From JANQJA01 sp040880285 (GTDB lineage Bacteria; Pseudomonadota; Gammaproteobacteria; Pseudomonadales; Azotimanducaceae): 15,634 nucleotides of DNA. Positions 1 to 7,160 of the stretch are shown here, piece after piece. The translations under genes and the position numbers were made by a program. The notes under the pieces are model-generated. The model was given only the letters and a program-made list of their open reading frames with translations. It had not been told where the DNA came from and ran no database searches. Location: positions 1 through 15,634 of the forward strand of contig JBBDIT010000064.1 in assembly GCA_040880285.1 (NCBI GenBank), given 5' to 3'. The first letter of the stretch is position 1. The number at the start of each line of letters is the position of its first letter.

Positions 1-2
1 AG

Positions 3-40
3 AGGACCGGTCACGGGTCCAGAAACCCGTTCCCGGTCCT
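3..40. repeat. REP-like hairpin at the outer end of the left repeat
   Basis: Bases 3-10 (AGGACCGG) pair perfectly with 33-40 (CCGGTCCT). Bases 13-18 (ACGGGT) pair perfectly with 25-30 (ACCCGT). TC bulges lie symmetrically at 11-12 and 31-32, and the loop is CCAGAA. No T-run follows, so an ordinary rho-independent terminator is unlikely. Bases 17-38 match 15500-15521 at 19 of 22 positions on the same strand, so the motif recurs in the window. This resembles REP palindromes mobilised by RAYT transposases (family knowledge plus inference). Confidence 0.7.
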
Positions 41-249
41 GACACCGTCACATAGAGTCTCGAACTGCATTGCATAAAGCGGACGGTCCCTGACTTCGGA
101 TCGAACAATCTACCAAGACTTGCCGGACTTGTTCAGCGGTTTCGTGCATGTTGCTTGAAGATGCACCCGACCCTTCTCGTAACACGTTGTAACATCGGGC
201 GACACGATTTGGTGAAAGCGATACGAGTCGGTGAAAGGCCGGGGACGGG
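3..249. repeat. Dispersed repeat, left copy (REP/MITE-like element)
   Basis: Positions 124-249 align without gaps to the reverse complement of 15509-15634 at roughly 90% identity (about a dozen substitutions in 126 bases). A 38-base core, 148-185, is identical to 15573-15610 in reverse complement. The outer end (3-40) is a strong hairpin. The inner end (238-249) is an inverted, partly matching copy of bases 26-37 of that hairpin (10 of 12). The unit is therefore about 250 bp with related inverted ends, as in miniature inverted-repeat elements or REP/BIME units (inference). No transposase is present. The minus strand stays open from 302 to 48, but the right copy has a stop in that frame, so I do not call a gene. 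The element ends about 140 bp upstream of the probable rpsP -10 box. Confidence 0.8.
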
Positions 250-391
250 GGGAACCTTGACGCCGTCACAACAACTGCTCGGTTTGGGGTCCATCGCGAC
301 ATCGAGGAGTGATGGAATTACTTTAGGATATCAAACACTTGCAACACGGCAGGCAACGAGAGAAAAGGTTTTATTCGGCGAGTCTTTACCG

Positions 392-397
392 TACAAT
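392..397 (+). promoter_or_regulatory. Possible -10 box for the rpsP operon
   Basis: TACAAT lies 59 bp before the rpsP start. The region 17 bp further upstream (around 369-374, TTTTAT) is a poor -35 match, so this is a plausible but unproven promoter. A GC-rich hairpin follows directly in the leader, with stem 400-404 (CGGCC) pairing with 410-414 (GGCCG). It may shape the 5' end of the mRNA. The rest of 250-456 holds no gene that I can support. Confidence 0.4.
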
Positions 398-456
398 AGC
401 GGCCCTTTCGGCCGGGTTACCCTGGCCTGCACGGAATTTCGAAGGAAATCAAAGAC

Positions 457-735
457 ATGGTAATCATTCGGTTAGCCAGGGCTGGTAGCAAGAAGCGCCC
501 TTTTTATCACATCACCGTGGCTGACAGCCGCGTCAGTCGTGATGGCCGCTACGTGGAACGCCTCGGCTTTTTCAACCCCGGTTCACGTGGTGCTGAAGAG
601 CGACTCAGGCTTGATCTGGATCGGCTCGATTACTGGCAACGCCAGGGCGCCAAATTATCGGAACGGGTCGCTAAACTGGCCAAAGATTATAGAAAAGCGA
701 CTGCCGGCAGCCAGACTGAGGAAGCAGCCGCCTAG
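457..735 (+). CDS. rpsP: 30S ribosomal protein S16
   Basis: S16 is a primary binder of 16S rRNA in the 5' domain of the 30S subunit. The 92-residue product opens with the family signature MVIIRLARAGSKKRPFYHI and continues with VADSRVSRDGRYVERLGFFNP and the conserved LRLDLDRLDYW and LSERVAKL segments. It is slightly longer than E. coli S16 (82 residues) because of a polar alanine-rich tail, which is common outside the enterics. The start is preceded by a GAAGGAA ribosome binding site at good spacing. It is the first gene of the rpsP-rimM-trmD-rplS operon, with rimM only 15 nt downstream. Identification is secure. Confidence 0.97.
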   Translation: MVIIRLARAGSKKRPFYHITVADSRVSRDGRYVERLGFFNPGSRGAEERLRLDLDRLDYWQRQGAKLSERVAKLAKDYRKATAGSQTEEAAA

Positions 736-750
736 GGTAACCACAGCCAA

Positions 751-1278
751 ATGGCAGTGTCGCGTAAACAGATAGTGATAGGGCGCTTGATGGCGCCTTA
801 CGGCATCAAGGGATGGGTTAAGGTTTTTTCGTACACCGATCCCCTGGAAAGAGTTTTAGACTATGCGCCCTGGCAGATTTACAAAGGGTCGCATGGCCAG
901 TCACTGGAACTGGTAGAAGGCAAACGGCATGGACCTGGTCTAATCGTATTACCGGCAGGATTCGAAGACCGTCAACAGGCTGAATCGGTTAAAGGCTTTG
1001 AAATACGGATAGACCAGGAACAGTTGCCAGTGCTTGAGCAAGGTGAGTATTACTGGCACCAGCTTGAAGGACTGCAGGTGATCAATGAAGCTGGCGAACG
1101 TTTCGGTGTGGTTGACCATTTGCTGGAGACTGGCGCCAACGACGTGATGGTAGTAAAGCCGGATGCGGCAAGTATTGATGACAGGGAACGGTTGGTTCCT
1201 TATGTCGAAGGCGAGGTCGTATTGCAGGTTGATCTCGGCGAGGGTCGGATACTCGTAAAATGGGAATCGGACTTCTAA
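751..1278 (+). CDS. rimM: Ribosome maturation factor RimM
   Basis: RimM assists assembly of the 30S head by binding S19 and helps 16S rRNA processing in the cytoplasm. The 175-residue product has the N-terminal RimM beta-barrel (about residues 6-90; IGRLMAPYGIKGWVKVFSYT, then DYAPW) and the C-terminal PRC-barrel-like domain (about 98-173), with EGEYYWHQLEGLQV, METG-like LLETGANDVMVV, RLVPYVEG and a terminal VKWESDF. Length is normal for the family. The ribosome binding site is weak (AGGGTAA just after the rpsP stop), so translation probably depends on coupling with rpsP. It lies between rpsP and trmD, its classical position. Confidence 0.96.
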   Translation: MAVSRKQIVIGRLMAPYGIKGWVKVFSYTDPLERVLDYAPWQIYKGSHGQSLELVEGKRHGPGLIVLPAGFEDRQQAESVKGFEIRIDQEQLPVLEQGEYYWHQLEGLQVINEAGERFGVVDHLLETGANDVMVVKPDAASIDDRERLVPYVEGEVVLQVDLGEGRILVKWESDF

Positions 1279-1295
1279 TACAAGGGTGAACCTGC

Positions 1296-2057
1296 ATGTG
1301 GGTGGGTATAATCTCGCTTTTTCCCGAAATGTTTGAGGCGATTACCGCCTACGGCATCACCCGAAGGGCAGTTGAGAATCAACTGCTTGAGTTGGAGTTC
1401 TGGAATCCGAGGGATTTTGCTACCGACAAGCACCGCACGGTAGATGACAAACCCTATGGCGGCGGACCCGGCATGTTGATGAAGGTTGCGCCACTCAGGG
1501 CGGCTATTGCCGCGGCGAGGGAAGTCGGCGGCGATGGCTGCAAGGTGATTTGTTTGACGCCACAGGGTAGGCAGCTCACGCAACAGGATTTAAAGCGACT
1601 GGCAGCGGTTCCGAAATTGGTACTGGTGGCTGGTCGTTACGAAGGAATTGATGAACGAGTCATCGAGGCGGATATCGACGAGGAGTACTCCATCGGCGAT
1701 TACGTGCTGAGTGGAGGAGAACTGCCTGCGATGGTTTTAATTGATGGCATAGCGAGGTTATTGCCTGGTGTTGTCGGCGACCCTGAGTCCGTTGCACGGG
1801 ACTCTTTCTATGAGGGGGCCCTCAATTACCCGCAATACACGCGGCCGGAAGTAGTCGATGAAGTGCAGGTGCCAGCGGTATTGTTGAGTGGTAACCATGA
1901 GGAAATTAACCGCTGGCGGTTAAAGCAGTCCCTGGGCAGAACTTATGAACGGCGCCCGGACTTGCTGGAAGGGCGACAGCTGACGAAAGAAGAACAGGAC
2001 TTGCTGGCGGAATATCGAAAAGAAAAGCGCGGCAAGCACGAAATCAATGAGGATTGA
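1296..2057 (+). CDS. trmD: tRNA (guanine-N1)-methyltransferase
   Basis: TrmD uses S-adenosylmethionine to methylate G37 of tRNAs that read CNN and some related codons, which prevents +1 frameshifting. The 253-residue product shows the SPOUT trefoil-knot fold signatures: YGGGPGM (54-60), VAGRYEGIDERV (111-122), YSIGDYVLSGGELPAM (131-146) and LLPGVVGD (155-162). Arg154 and Asp169, the residues assigned to catalysis in E. coli TrmD, occupy the same numbers here. The C-terminal domain has LLSGNHEEINRWR. It starts 17 nt after rimM, and its 3' end carries the ribosome binding site of rplS. It appears complete and functional. Confidence 0.97.
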   Translation: MWVGIISLFPEMFEAITAYGITRRAVENQLLELEFWNPRDFATDKHRTVDDKPYGGGPGMLMKVAPLRAAIAAAREVGGDGCKVICLTPQGRQLTQQDLKRLAAVPKLVLVAGRYEGIDERVIEADIDEEYSIGDYVLSGGELPAMVLIDGIARLLPGVVGDPESVARDSFYEGALNYPQYTRPEVVDEVQVPAVLLSGNHEEINRWRLKQSLGRTYERRPDLLEGRQLTKEEQDLLAEYRKEKRGKHEINED

Positions 2058-2061
2058 AACA

Positions 2062-2415
2062 ATGACTAGCAACAAGATTATCCAGCAGATTGAGCAAGAA
2101 CAGCTTAAGCAGGACGTGCCCGATTATCGTCCCGGGGATACCGTCATCGTTCAGGTGAGAGTCAAAGAAGGTACTCGCGAACGATTGCAGGCCTTTGAAG
2201 GGGTTGTTATCGGTATTCGTAACCGTGGCATCAATTCCGCGTTCACCGTCCGCAAAGTGTCCCATGGTGTCGGTGTCGAACGAACTTTCCAGACCCACAG
2301 CCCACTTATTGACAGTGTTACTGTCAAGCGTCGCGGCGATGTACGACAAGCCAAACTCTACTACCTGAGAGAGCGTAGCGGACGAGCAGCCCGTATCAAA
2401 GAAAAACTCAACTGA
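2062..2415 (+). CDS. rplS: 50S ribosomal protein L19
   Basis: L19 sits at the 30S-50S interface. The 117-residue product matches the family along its length: IIQQIEQEQLKQDVPDYRPG, then RLQAFEGVVIGIRNRG, SAFTVRKVS, VERTFQTHSP, VKRRG and the C-terminal KLYYLRERSGRAARIKEKLN. I chose ATG 2062, which gives MTSNKII like the usual MSNII start. An in-frame ATG at 2047 would add five residues but lies inside trmD. The ribosome binding site TGAGGA (2048-2053) overlaps the last codons of trmD with 8 nt spacing, so the two genes are probably coupled. It is the last gene of the operon, with a strong terminator 10 bp after its stop. Confidence 0.97.
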   Translation: MTSNKIIQQIEQEQLKQDVPDYRPGDTVIVQVRVKEGTRERLQAFEGVVIGIRNRGINSAFTVRKVSHGVGVERTFQTHSPLIDSVTVKRRGDVRQAKLYYLRERSGRAARIKEKLN

Positions 2416-2424
2416 TCGCAATTT

Positions 2425-2468
2425 CCAGCCAGGGGCATTACCCCCTGGCTGGATGCTCTTTTCTTTTT
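2425..2468 (+). terminator. Rho-independent terminator of the rpsP-rplS operon
   Basis: An 11-bp perfect stem, 2425-2435 (CCAGCCAGGGG) with 2442-2452 (CCCCTGGCTGG), closes a 6-base loop. A T-rich tail (CTCTTTTCTTTTTG) follows within 5 bases. It lies 10 bp after the rplS stop and separates the ribosomal operon from xerD. Confidence 0.92.
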
Positions 2469-2526
2469 GAAATTCGCGGACTAAGGTAGGAGAACTCCAA
2501 CCGGCATACCGGAGAGCTTCTGACCT

Positions 2527-3438
2527 GTGACGTTGAGTACGAGTAGCGCCGACCAGTCCATTATCGAACACTTTCTCGACACACTTTGGCTCGAGAAGGG
2601 CCTTTCCGCTAACACAATTGATTCCTATCGTCGCGACCTGACCACGTTTTCAACCTGGCTCGCATCCCGTGACAAGGAATTGTCCAGGGCCAGGCGCGAA
2701 GATTTGCTGGGGTATCTCGCAGATCGTATGGGCGCGGGGATCAAGGCACGTTCTACGGCAAGGGCCTTGTCGTGTCTGCGGAGCCTGTATCGGTACCTGC
2801 TGCGGGAAAACCGGATCAACGAAGACCCGACATTGCGCATTGAAAACCCGAAAGTGGGTCGGCCATTGCCTGATACGCTGACCGAGTCGGACGTTGAGAA
2901 ATTGTTGGCTGCACCGGATACCACAACACCGATAGGCGTACGCGACCGTACCATGCTTGAAGTATTGTATGCGTCGGGATTGAGAGTGAGTGAGCTGGTC
3001 TCTCTGACCTTGACCGATGTGAATATGCGCCAGGGTGTGGTTCGCGTAATGGGCAAAGGCAGTAAGGAGCGACTGGTGCCTTTGGGAGAAGAGGCAATCA
3101 GTTGGCTCACTCGCTTTGTGCGCGACGGCAGGAGTGATCTTCTGAAAAAAAACCTGGCCGAAGACGTGGTCTTCCCGAGCAATCAGGGCAGACCCATGAC
3201 ACGCCAGACCTTCTGGTACCGAATCAAGGAACATGCACGCGCCGCAGGGATCAAACGCAAGTTATCACCACACACATTGAGGCATGCGTTCGCCACGCAT
3301 CTATTGAATCATGGCGCGGATTTGCGGGTTGTGCAGCTCCTGCTTGGCCACAGTAACCTGTCGACTACCCAGATCTACACCCATGTGGCGCGTCAGCGGA
3401 TGAAATCGCTTCATCAAGAGCATCATCCCCGGGGCTAG
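2527..3438 (+). CDS. xerD: Site-specific tyrosine recombinase XerD
   Basis: XerD acts with XerC at the dif site to resolve chromosome dimers at division, under FtsK control. The 303-residue product has an N-terminal SAM-like core-binding domain (about 10-96; LEKGLSANTIDSYRRDL) and a catalytic domain (about 117-300). All six active-site residues are visible: Arg153 (SGLRVSEL), Lys177 (GKGSKERLVPL), His249 and Arg252 (LSPHTLRHAFATHLL), His275 (LGHSNLSTTQ) and nucleophile Tyr284 (IYTHV). They match E. coli XerD with a uniform +5 offset. The start is GTG 2527, with GGAGAG 10 nt upstream; a TTG at 2533 is an alternative. XerD rather than XerC is favoured by the adjoining dsbC and the xerD-dsbC-recJ order. 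Confidence 0.95.
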   Translation: MTLSTSSADQSIIEHFLDTLWLEKGLSANTIDSYRRDLTTFSTWLASRDKELSRARREDLLGYLADRMGAGIKARSTARALSCLRSLYRYLLRENRINEDPTLRIENPKVGRPLPDTLTESDVEKLLAAPDTTTPIGVRDRTMLEVLYASGLRVSELVSLTLTDVNMRQGVVRVMGKGSKERLVPLGEEAISWLTRFVRDGRSDLLKKNLAEDVVFPSNQGRPMTRQTFWYRIKEHARAAGIKRKLSPHTLRHAFATHLLNHGADLRVVQLLLGHSNLSTTQIYTHVARQRMKSLHQEHHPRG

Positions 3439-3481
3439 AAAGCAGGTAGTCTGGAAATCTGCCGGTGTGGTCGGGAACCAG

Positions 3482-3509
3482 CTGAACACGCTGAAAAGTC
3501 AGGTACTAT
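3482..3509 (+). promoter_or_regulatory. Possible promoter for dsbC
   Basis: CTGAAC (3482-3487) and TACTAT (3504-3509) are separated by 16 bp in the 156-bp gap between xerD and dsbC. Both hexamers are moderate matches to the sigma-70 consensus. No terminator is evident after xerD, so read-through is also possible. The gap holds nothing else that I can name. Confidence 0.35.
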
Positions 3510-3594
3510 CCGGTTCTGTCAGGTCCTGCGAGATTTTTGCATCCAGCAGGGTCTTGATGCAAAGTAGGGAATATTACGCAACGTTGGAAAGTCT

Positions 3595-4353
3595 ATGAAA
3601 GTTTACGCTTACGCCGTGCTACTGGCGGCATTATTCCCGGCATCGATTCACGCGCTCGAACCCGCCGAGATCAAGGAATTGCTGGAGAGCCACGTGCCGG
3701 AACTGCAGGTTATTGAAGTCAGGGAAGGCGCCGTCGCGGGGCTCTATGAAGTTGACCTGATGCCTCCCCAGACGATATTTGTAAGCAAAGACGGCGAGCA
3801 CATTATTGCCGGTGATCTCTTCAGGATTATGGGGCCCTCAGCGATCCTTAACCTGAGTGAGCAGAGACGCACTGCGCGGACGGCTGAACTGGACAAATTC
3901 CGAAAGGATGCGCTGGCTGGCTTTGATGAATCCAAAATGGTTGTGTTCTCGCCAGCCAAAGACGAGGTCAAGACAACCGTGACCGTATTTACCGACACAA
4001 CTTGTGGTTTCTGCAGAAAGTTGCATCGTGACGTACCTGAACTTAACCGGCTGGGTATTGCGGTTCGTTATATGGCATGGCCCCGGGGCGGCATTAACTC
4101 TGCGGGTTATGATGTCATGGTTTCTGCCTGGTGTGCGGATGATCCTGCCAGGGCACTGACGCTCGCCAAACTTGGCAAGAACATTGATCCGGTAACCTGT
4201 GATAGCCCGGTCGAAGAAGAATATAAACTTGGTCAACAGTTCGGAGTCGATGCTACCCCCGCCCTGGTGTTTGAAGATGGCTCCATGGTCAAGGGCTACC
4301 GGGATGCAAAGACCCTGGCCCAGTCGCTTGGTATTCCCTACGTCGAGACCTGA
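3595..4353 (+). CDS. dsbC: Thiol:disulfide interchange protein DsbC (periplasmic disulfide isomerase)
   Basis: DsbC reshuffles wrong disulfides in periplasmic proteins and is kept reduced by DsbD. The 252-residue product starts with a signal peptide (MKVYAYAVLLAALFPASIHA, probable cleavage after Ala20). An N-terminal dimerisation domain follows (about 22-85, with FVSKDGEHIIAGDLF), then a linker helix and a thioredoxin-fold domain (about 125-250). The active site is Cys137-Gly-Phe-Cys140; E. coli has CGYC. A second cysteine pair, Cys180 and Cys202, matches the structural disulfide of DsbC. The cis-proline loop is Ala220-Thr221-Pro222. A GGAAAG ribosome binding site precedes the ATG closely. 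Dimerisation domain and length separate it from monomeric DsbA. Confidence 0.94.
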   Translation: MKVYAYAVLLAALFPASIHALEPAEIKELLESHVPELQVIEVREGAVAGLYEVDLMPPQTIFVSKDGEHIIAGDLFRIMGPSAILNLSEQRRTARTAELDKFRKDALAGFDESKMVVFSPAKDEVKTTVTVFTDTTCGFCRKLHRDVPELNRLGIAVRYMAWPRGGINSAGYDVMVSAWCADDPARALTLAKLGKNIDPVTCDSPVEEEYKLGQQFGVDATPALVFEDGSMVKGYRDAKTLAQSLGIPYVET

Positions 4354-4358
4354 CCCAA

Positions 4359-4383
4359 AGCCAATAACTATTGGCTGATTTTT
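4359..4383 (+). terminator. Probable rho-independent terminator after dsbC
   Basis: An 18-base perfect palindrome, AGCCAATAACTATTGGCT (4359-4376), sits 5 bp after the dsbC stop and is followed by GATTTTTG. The stem is AT-rich and thus weaker than the one after rplS. A second small hairpin follows at 4422-4446 (GCCCCT with AGGGGC) before the next promoter. Confidence 0.65.
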
Positions 4384-4465
4384 GTCTGATTTTTGGCTGA
4401 GTACTGACTGAGCCTGAAATAGCCCCTAACAATATTTCTAAGGGGCAAGTCCCTACTCTCAATTC

Positions 4466-4474
4466 TGTTATAAT
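4466..4474 (+). promoter_or_regulatory. Extended -10 promoter of the MFS gene
   Basis: TGTTATAAT contains a perfect TATAAT at 4469-4474 with the TGn extension. There is no good -35 hexamer, which is typical of extended -10 promoters. Transcription would begin near 4481, about 55 nt before the chosen start codon. This argues against a start at 4480. Confidence 0.65.
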
Positions 4475-4536
4475 CGAATTTGACGGCTCGCTTTGGCCCG
4501 TCACCTTCCCCCTTGAAACACCGGGAGCAAGTTCCG

Positions 4537-5835
4537 TTGAGCAGTGAGCGAATGGCCGCCCGCCATGCTGAGCGGCGCTATAGTATTCAGGTACAGCGTG
4601 ACCTGACCAGAAATTTTATCGCCCATCTTGCCCATGGCATGCTCGGCCAAACCGGCTTCCGGTTACTGAACGCTCCTACCTTCTTGCCCGCCTACGTCAT
4701 GATGCTTTCAGGTGGGTCCGAGTTCGCCGTTGGGCTGGCCCTTTCAGTACAAGCCCTCGGCATGATGTTAACGCCGATGGTGGGTGCCACCTTGATCGAG
4801 CATCGCAAACGCGTACTACCTGTCGGTTTCCTGACCGGTGGTGCCATGCGTGCCATGGTGCTTTTGATCGCGTTGTCGGGGTTTTTCCTGGAAGGCCTGT
4901 ATACCCTTGGGGCGATCATGGTGTGCCTTCTTTTCCTGGGCTTGTTCCAGGGTATGCAAGGAGTGATATTCAATTTCCTGATGTCGAAAGTAATCCCCGT
5001 CTCCAAACGGGGTCGCTTGACAGGTTTGCGTAATTTCCTGGCCGGAATTACCTCGGCGGCGGTTGCCTGGCTGGGCGGGCACTATCTGTTGGGGGATGAG
5101 CCCACGGCAGTAGGCTACTCCTGGACATTTCTGCTTGCATTCGTGCTCACCACTATCGGGCTTTTGATGCTACTTGCCGTGCGCGAACCGGAACCGCCAA
5201 CCGTGCCAAAGAAACAAGGACTGCTGCAACGCCTGGGCGATGTACCCCAGCTGTTGCGGGATGATCCGGCGTTCACTCGCTACTTTTTGGCCCGTTCCCT
5301 TGCCACCATGGGGCGGATGGCCATGCCTTTTTATATCCTTTATGCGGGTCAATCTCTGGGCCTGACGGGACAGTTGCTGGGCCTTGTGACATTTGCATTC
5401 ACCATGGCAGGCACATTTTCGAACCTGGTATGGGGTTCGATTGCCGATAGAACGGGCTTTCGAAGGACTTTCTTGCTGGCGATTGCATTGTGGGTCATGT
5501 CGACCCTGTTGCTGGTTTTCTCCAGTGGCCTGGTCCTGACTGTCATGGTATTTGTCGGCATCGGGGCCGCGGTACAGGGTTTCCAGAATTCATCCCAGAA
5601 CCTGACGCTGGAGTTTGGGGGGCGCGACGATCTTCCGGTAAGGATTGCGATCGCAAATACAGCATCGGAAATCGCCGGTACCATAGGGCCACTACTAGGT
5701 GGCCTGTTGGCGGCGTGGCTGGGTTACCTGCCCGTCTTCGTCGCTTCCATCACCTTTCTGGTTATTGGCGGCACGGTTGTAAGGATCTATGTACCCGAAC
5801 CGAGGAAGAGACGCACGGCCGCTATTCGGGGCTGA
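4537..5835 (+). CDS. MFS transporter, substrate unknown
   Basis: This is an inner-membrane major facilitator superfamily protein of about 432 residues. After a basic cytoplasmic N-terminus (about 1-26), hydrophobic segments recur through the chain in a pattern compatible with twelve helices, with a central polar loop (about 225-255; REPEPPTVPKKQG) between the halves. A motif-A-like loop after helix 2 is degenerate (GATLIEHRKRVLP). The equivalent in the second half is better kept (WGSIADRTGFRR). I place the start at TTG 4537, with GGGAG 9 nt upstream; ATG 4552 is possible. A start at 4480 would coincide with the expected transcription start. Its own promoter and the terminator before it suggest an independent unit. 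I cannot name a substrate; there is no paired regulator or enzyme that would tell. Confidence 0.85.
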   Translation: MSSERMAARHAERRYSIQVQRDLTRNFIAHLAHGMLGQTGFRLLNAPTFLPAYVMMLSGGSEFAVGLALSVQALGMMLTPMVGATLIEHRKRVLPVGFLTGGAMRAMVLLIALSGFFLEGLYTLGAIMVCLLFLGLFQGMQGVIFNFLMSKVIPVSKRGRLTGLRNFLAGITSAAVAWLGGHYLLGDEPTAVGYSWTFLLAFVLTTIGLLMLLAVREPEPPTVPKKQGLLQRLGDVPQLLRDDPAFTRYFLARSLATMGRMAMPFYILYAGQSLGLTGQLLGLVTFAFTMAGTFSNLVWGSIADRTGFRRTFLLAIALWVMSTLLLVFSSGLVLTVMVFVGIGAAVQGFQNSSQNLTLEFGGRDDLPVRIAIANTASEIAGTIGPLLGGLLAAWLGYLPVFVASITFLVIGGTVVRIYVPEPRKRRTAAIRG

Positions 5836-5901
5836 ACCAGCGCTCCGATACAGAGTCCTTTATCGGCTCGTTGAACATACAAATACATACCGACCACCAA
5901 T

Positions 5902-5910
5902 TGATATAGA
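5902..5910 (+). promoter_or_regulatory. Possible extended -10 promoter of the aminotransferase-hom unit
   Basis: TGATATAGA gives a TGn extension and a TATAGA box (5905-5910), 49 bp before the aminotransferase ATG. The nearest TTGAAC (5871-5876) is too far, at 28 bp, to be its -35. The 124-bp gap after the MFS gene also has a small CCGATA/TATCGG stem (5845-5866) without a T-run. Confidence 0.4.
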
Positions 5911-5959
5911 ATGCCGGGTTTCACTTCGCCGGGGCCGATTGGCCGGACCACTAAAAACG

Positions 5960-7159
5960 ATGGATGACTTTCCCAGAATCAAGCGATTACCGCCTTACAT
6001 CTTCAGTATTACCGATTCACTGAAGCGGGAAGCCAGGGCGCGTGGCGAGGACATTATCGACTTCGGCATGGGTAATCCAGACCAGCCAACTCCCAAACAT
6101 ATTGTCGATAAGTTGGTTGAGACAGTGCAGCGCGGAGATACCCACAGGTATTCGCAGTCGAAAGGGATACCGAGGCTTCGGCGAGCCATCTGTAACTGGT
6201 ATAAGGACCGGTTTGACGTGGAGCTGGATCCTGAACGAGAAGCCATCGTTACGTTGGGATCAAAAGAAGGTATTGCCCACCTTGCCATGGCAGTGCTCGG
6301 ACCCGGTGATGCGGTGCTGGTGCCCAACCCTTCCTATCCGGTGCATCCTTATGGATTTGTTATCGCCGATGCGGACGTTCGCCATGTGCCGCTGACACCG
6401 GATGTGGATTTCTTTAATGAACTTGAAAATGCCATTTTAAATACCTGGCCCAAACCCAAGGTGCTGGTGGTCAACTTCCCGGGTAACCCGACGACTCAAT
6501 GCGTCGAGCTGGAATTTTTTGAACGTTTGATCGCGGTGGCAAAAGAGCATGGCATCTGGGTGGTGCAAGACCTTGCCTATGCCGACATAGTGTTCGATGG
6601 CTACAAGGTGCCTTCAATATTGCAGGTACCAGGTGCAAAAGATGTGGCCGTGGAATTTTTTACCATGTCGAAGAGCTACAACATGCCAGGTTGGCGGATC
6701 GGCTTTTGCGTTGGTAATGAAGTGTTGGTTGGTGCCCTCGCACGAATCAAGTCCTATCTCGACTATGGCATGTTCACTCCGGTTCAAGTCGCGGCTATTG
6801 CCGCTCTTGAAGGTGACCAGAGCTGCGTTGAACAGATTCGTGAAACTTATCGCAAGCGTCGCGACGTGTTGTGTGAGGGGTTGAATGCCCTGGGCTGGAA
6901 AGTCGAAAAACCCAGGGCGACCATGTTTGTATGGGCGAAGATCCCGCCAGAGTTCCAGAACATGGGTTCGCTGGAATTCAGCAAACACCTGCTTAAGGAG
7001 GCGCGGGTAGCCGTCTCACCTGGTATCGGATTTGGGCAGTACGGTGATGACCATGTCCGCTTTGCCCTCATTGAAAATGAGCACAGAACGCGCCAGGCCC
7101 TGCGTGGTATTCGAAAAATGTTCAAGAACGCCAACATCAATGTTGGTCCGGGAGAATAA
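5960..7159 (+). CDS. alaC: PLP-dependent aminotransferase, AlaC (glutamate-pyruvate) family
   Basis: A class I/II fold-type I aminotransferase of 399 residues. By similarity to E. coli AlaC it interconverts pyruvate and glutamate with alanine and 2-oxoglutarate. The shared features are extensive: RLPPYIFSITDSLK near the start, GEDIIDFGMGNPD, YSQSKGIPRLRRAI, VPNPSYPVHPYG, and FPGNPTTQCVELEFFE with Asn176. Asp204 and Tyr207 follow in QDLAYADIV, then the Schiff-base lysine Lys238 in TMSKSYNMPGWRIGF, and VSPGIGFGQYGDDHVRFALIEN. ATG 5960 aligns with the family N-terminus; the open frame continues to 5789 but only through non-homologous sequence overlapping the MFS gene. The ribosome binding site is weak. 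hom starts 1 nt after its stop, so it may feed aspartate-family metabolism; substrate is inferred. Confidence 0.9.
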   Translation: MDDFPRIKRLPPYIFSITDSLKREARARGEDIIDFGMGNPDQPTPKHIVDKLVETVQRGDTHRYSQSKGIPRLRRAICNWYKDRFDVELDPEREAIVTLGSKEGIAHLAMAVLGPGDAVLVPNPSYPVHPYGFVIADADVRHVPLTPDVDFFNELENAILNTWPKPKVLVVNFPGNPTTQCVELEFFERLIAVAKEHGIWVVQDLAYADIVFDGYKVPSILQVPGAKDVAVEFFTMSKSYNMPGWRIGFCVGNEVLVGALARIKSYLDYGMFTPVQVAAIAALEGDQSCVEQIRETYRKRRDVLCEGLNALGWKVEKPRATMFVWAKIPPEFQNMGSLEFSKHLLKEARVAVSPGIGFGQYGDDHVRFALIENEHRTRQALRGIRKMFKNANINVGPGE

Positions 7160-7160
7160 T

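Noticed and set aside
155..463. 102-codon open frame on the plus strand before rpsP
   Set aside because: It starts inside the repeat, ends inside the rpsP start, has no recognisable domain or ribosome binding site, and runs through the probable rpsP promoter and leader hairpin.
4480..4536. Upstream start for the MFS gene at 4480
   Set aside because: It would coincide with the expected transcription start of the TATAAT promoter, while TTG 4537 has a good ribosome binding site.
5789..5959. 57-residue N-terminal extension of the aminotransferase
   Set aside because: It overlaps the MFS gene and is unrelated to the AlaC family; ATG 5960 aligns with the family start.
7032..7160. N-terminal extension of homoserine dehydrogenase
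   Set aside because: It overlaps alaC; the Rossmann strand begins immediately after GTG 7161, which has a GGAG site.
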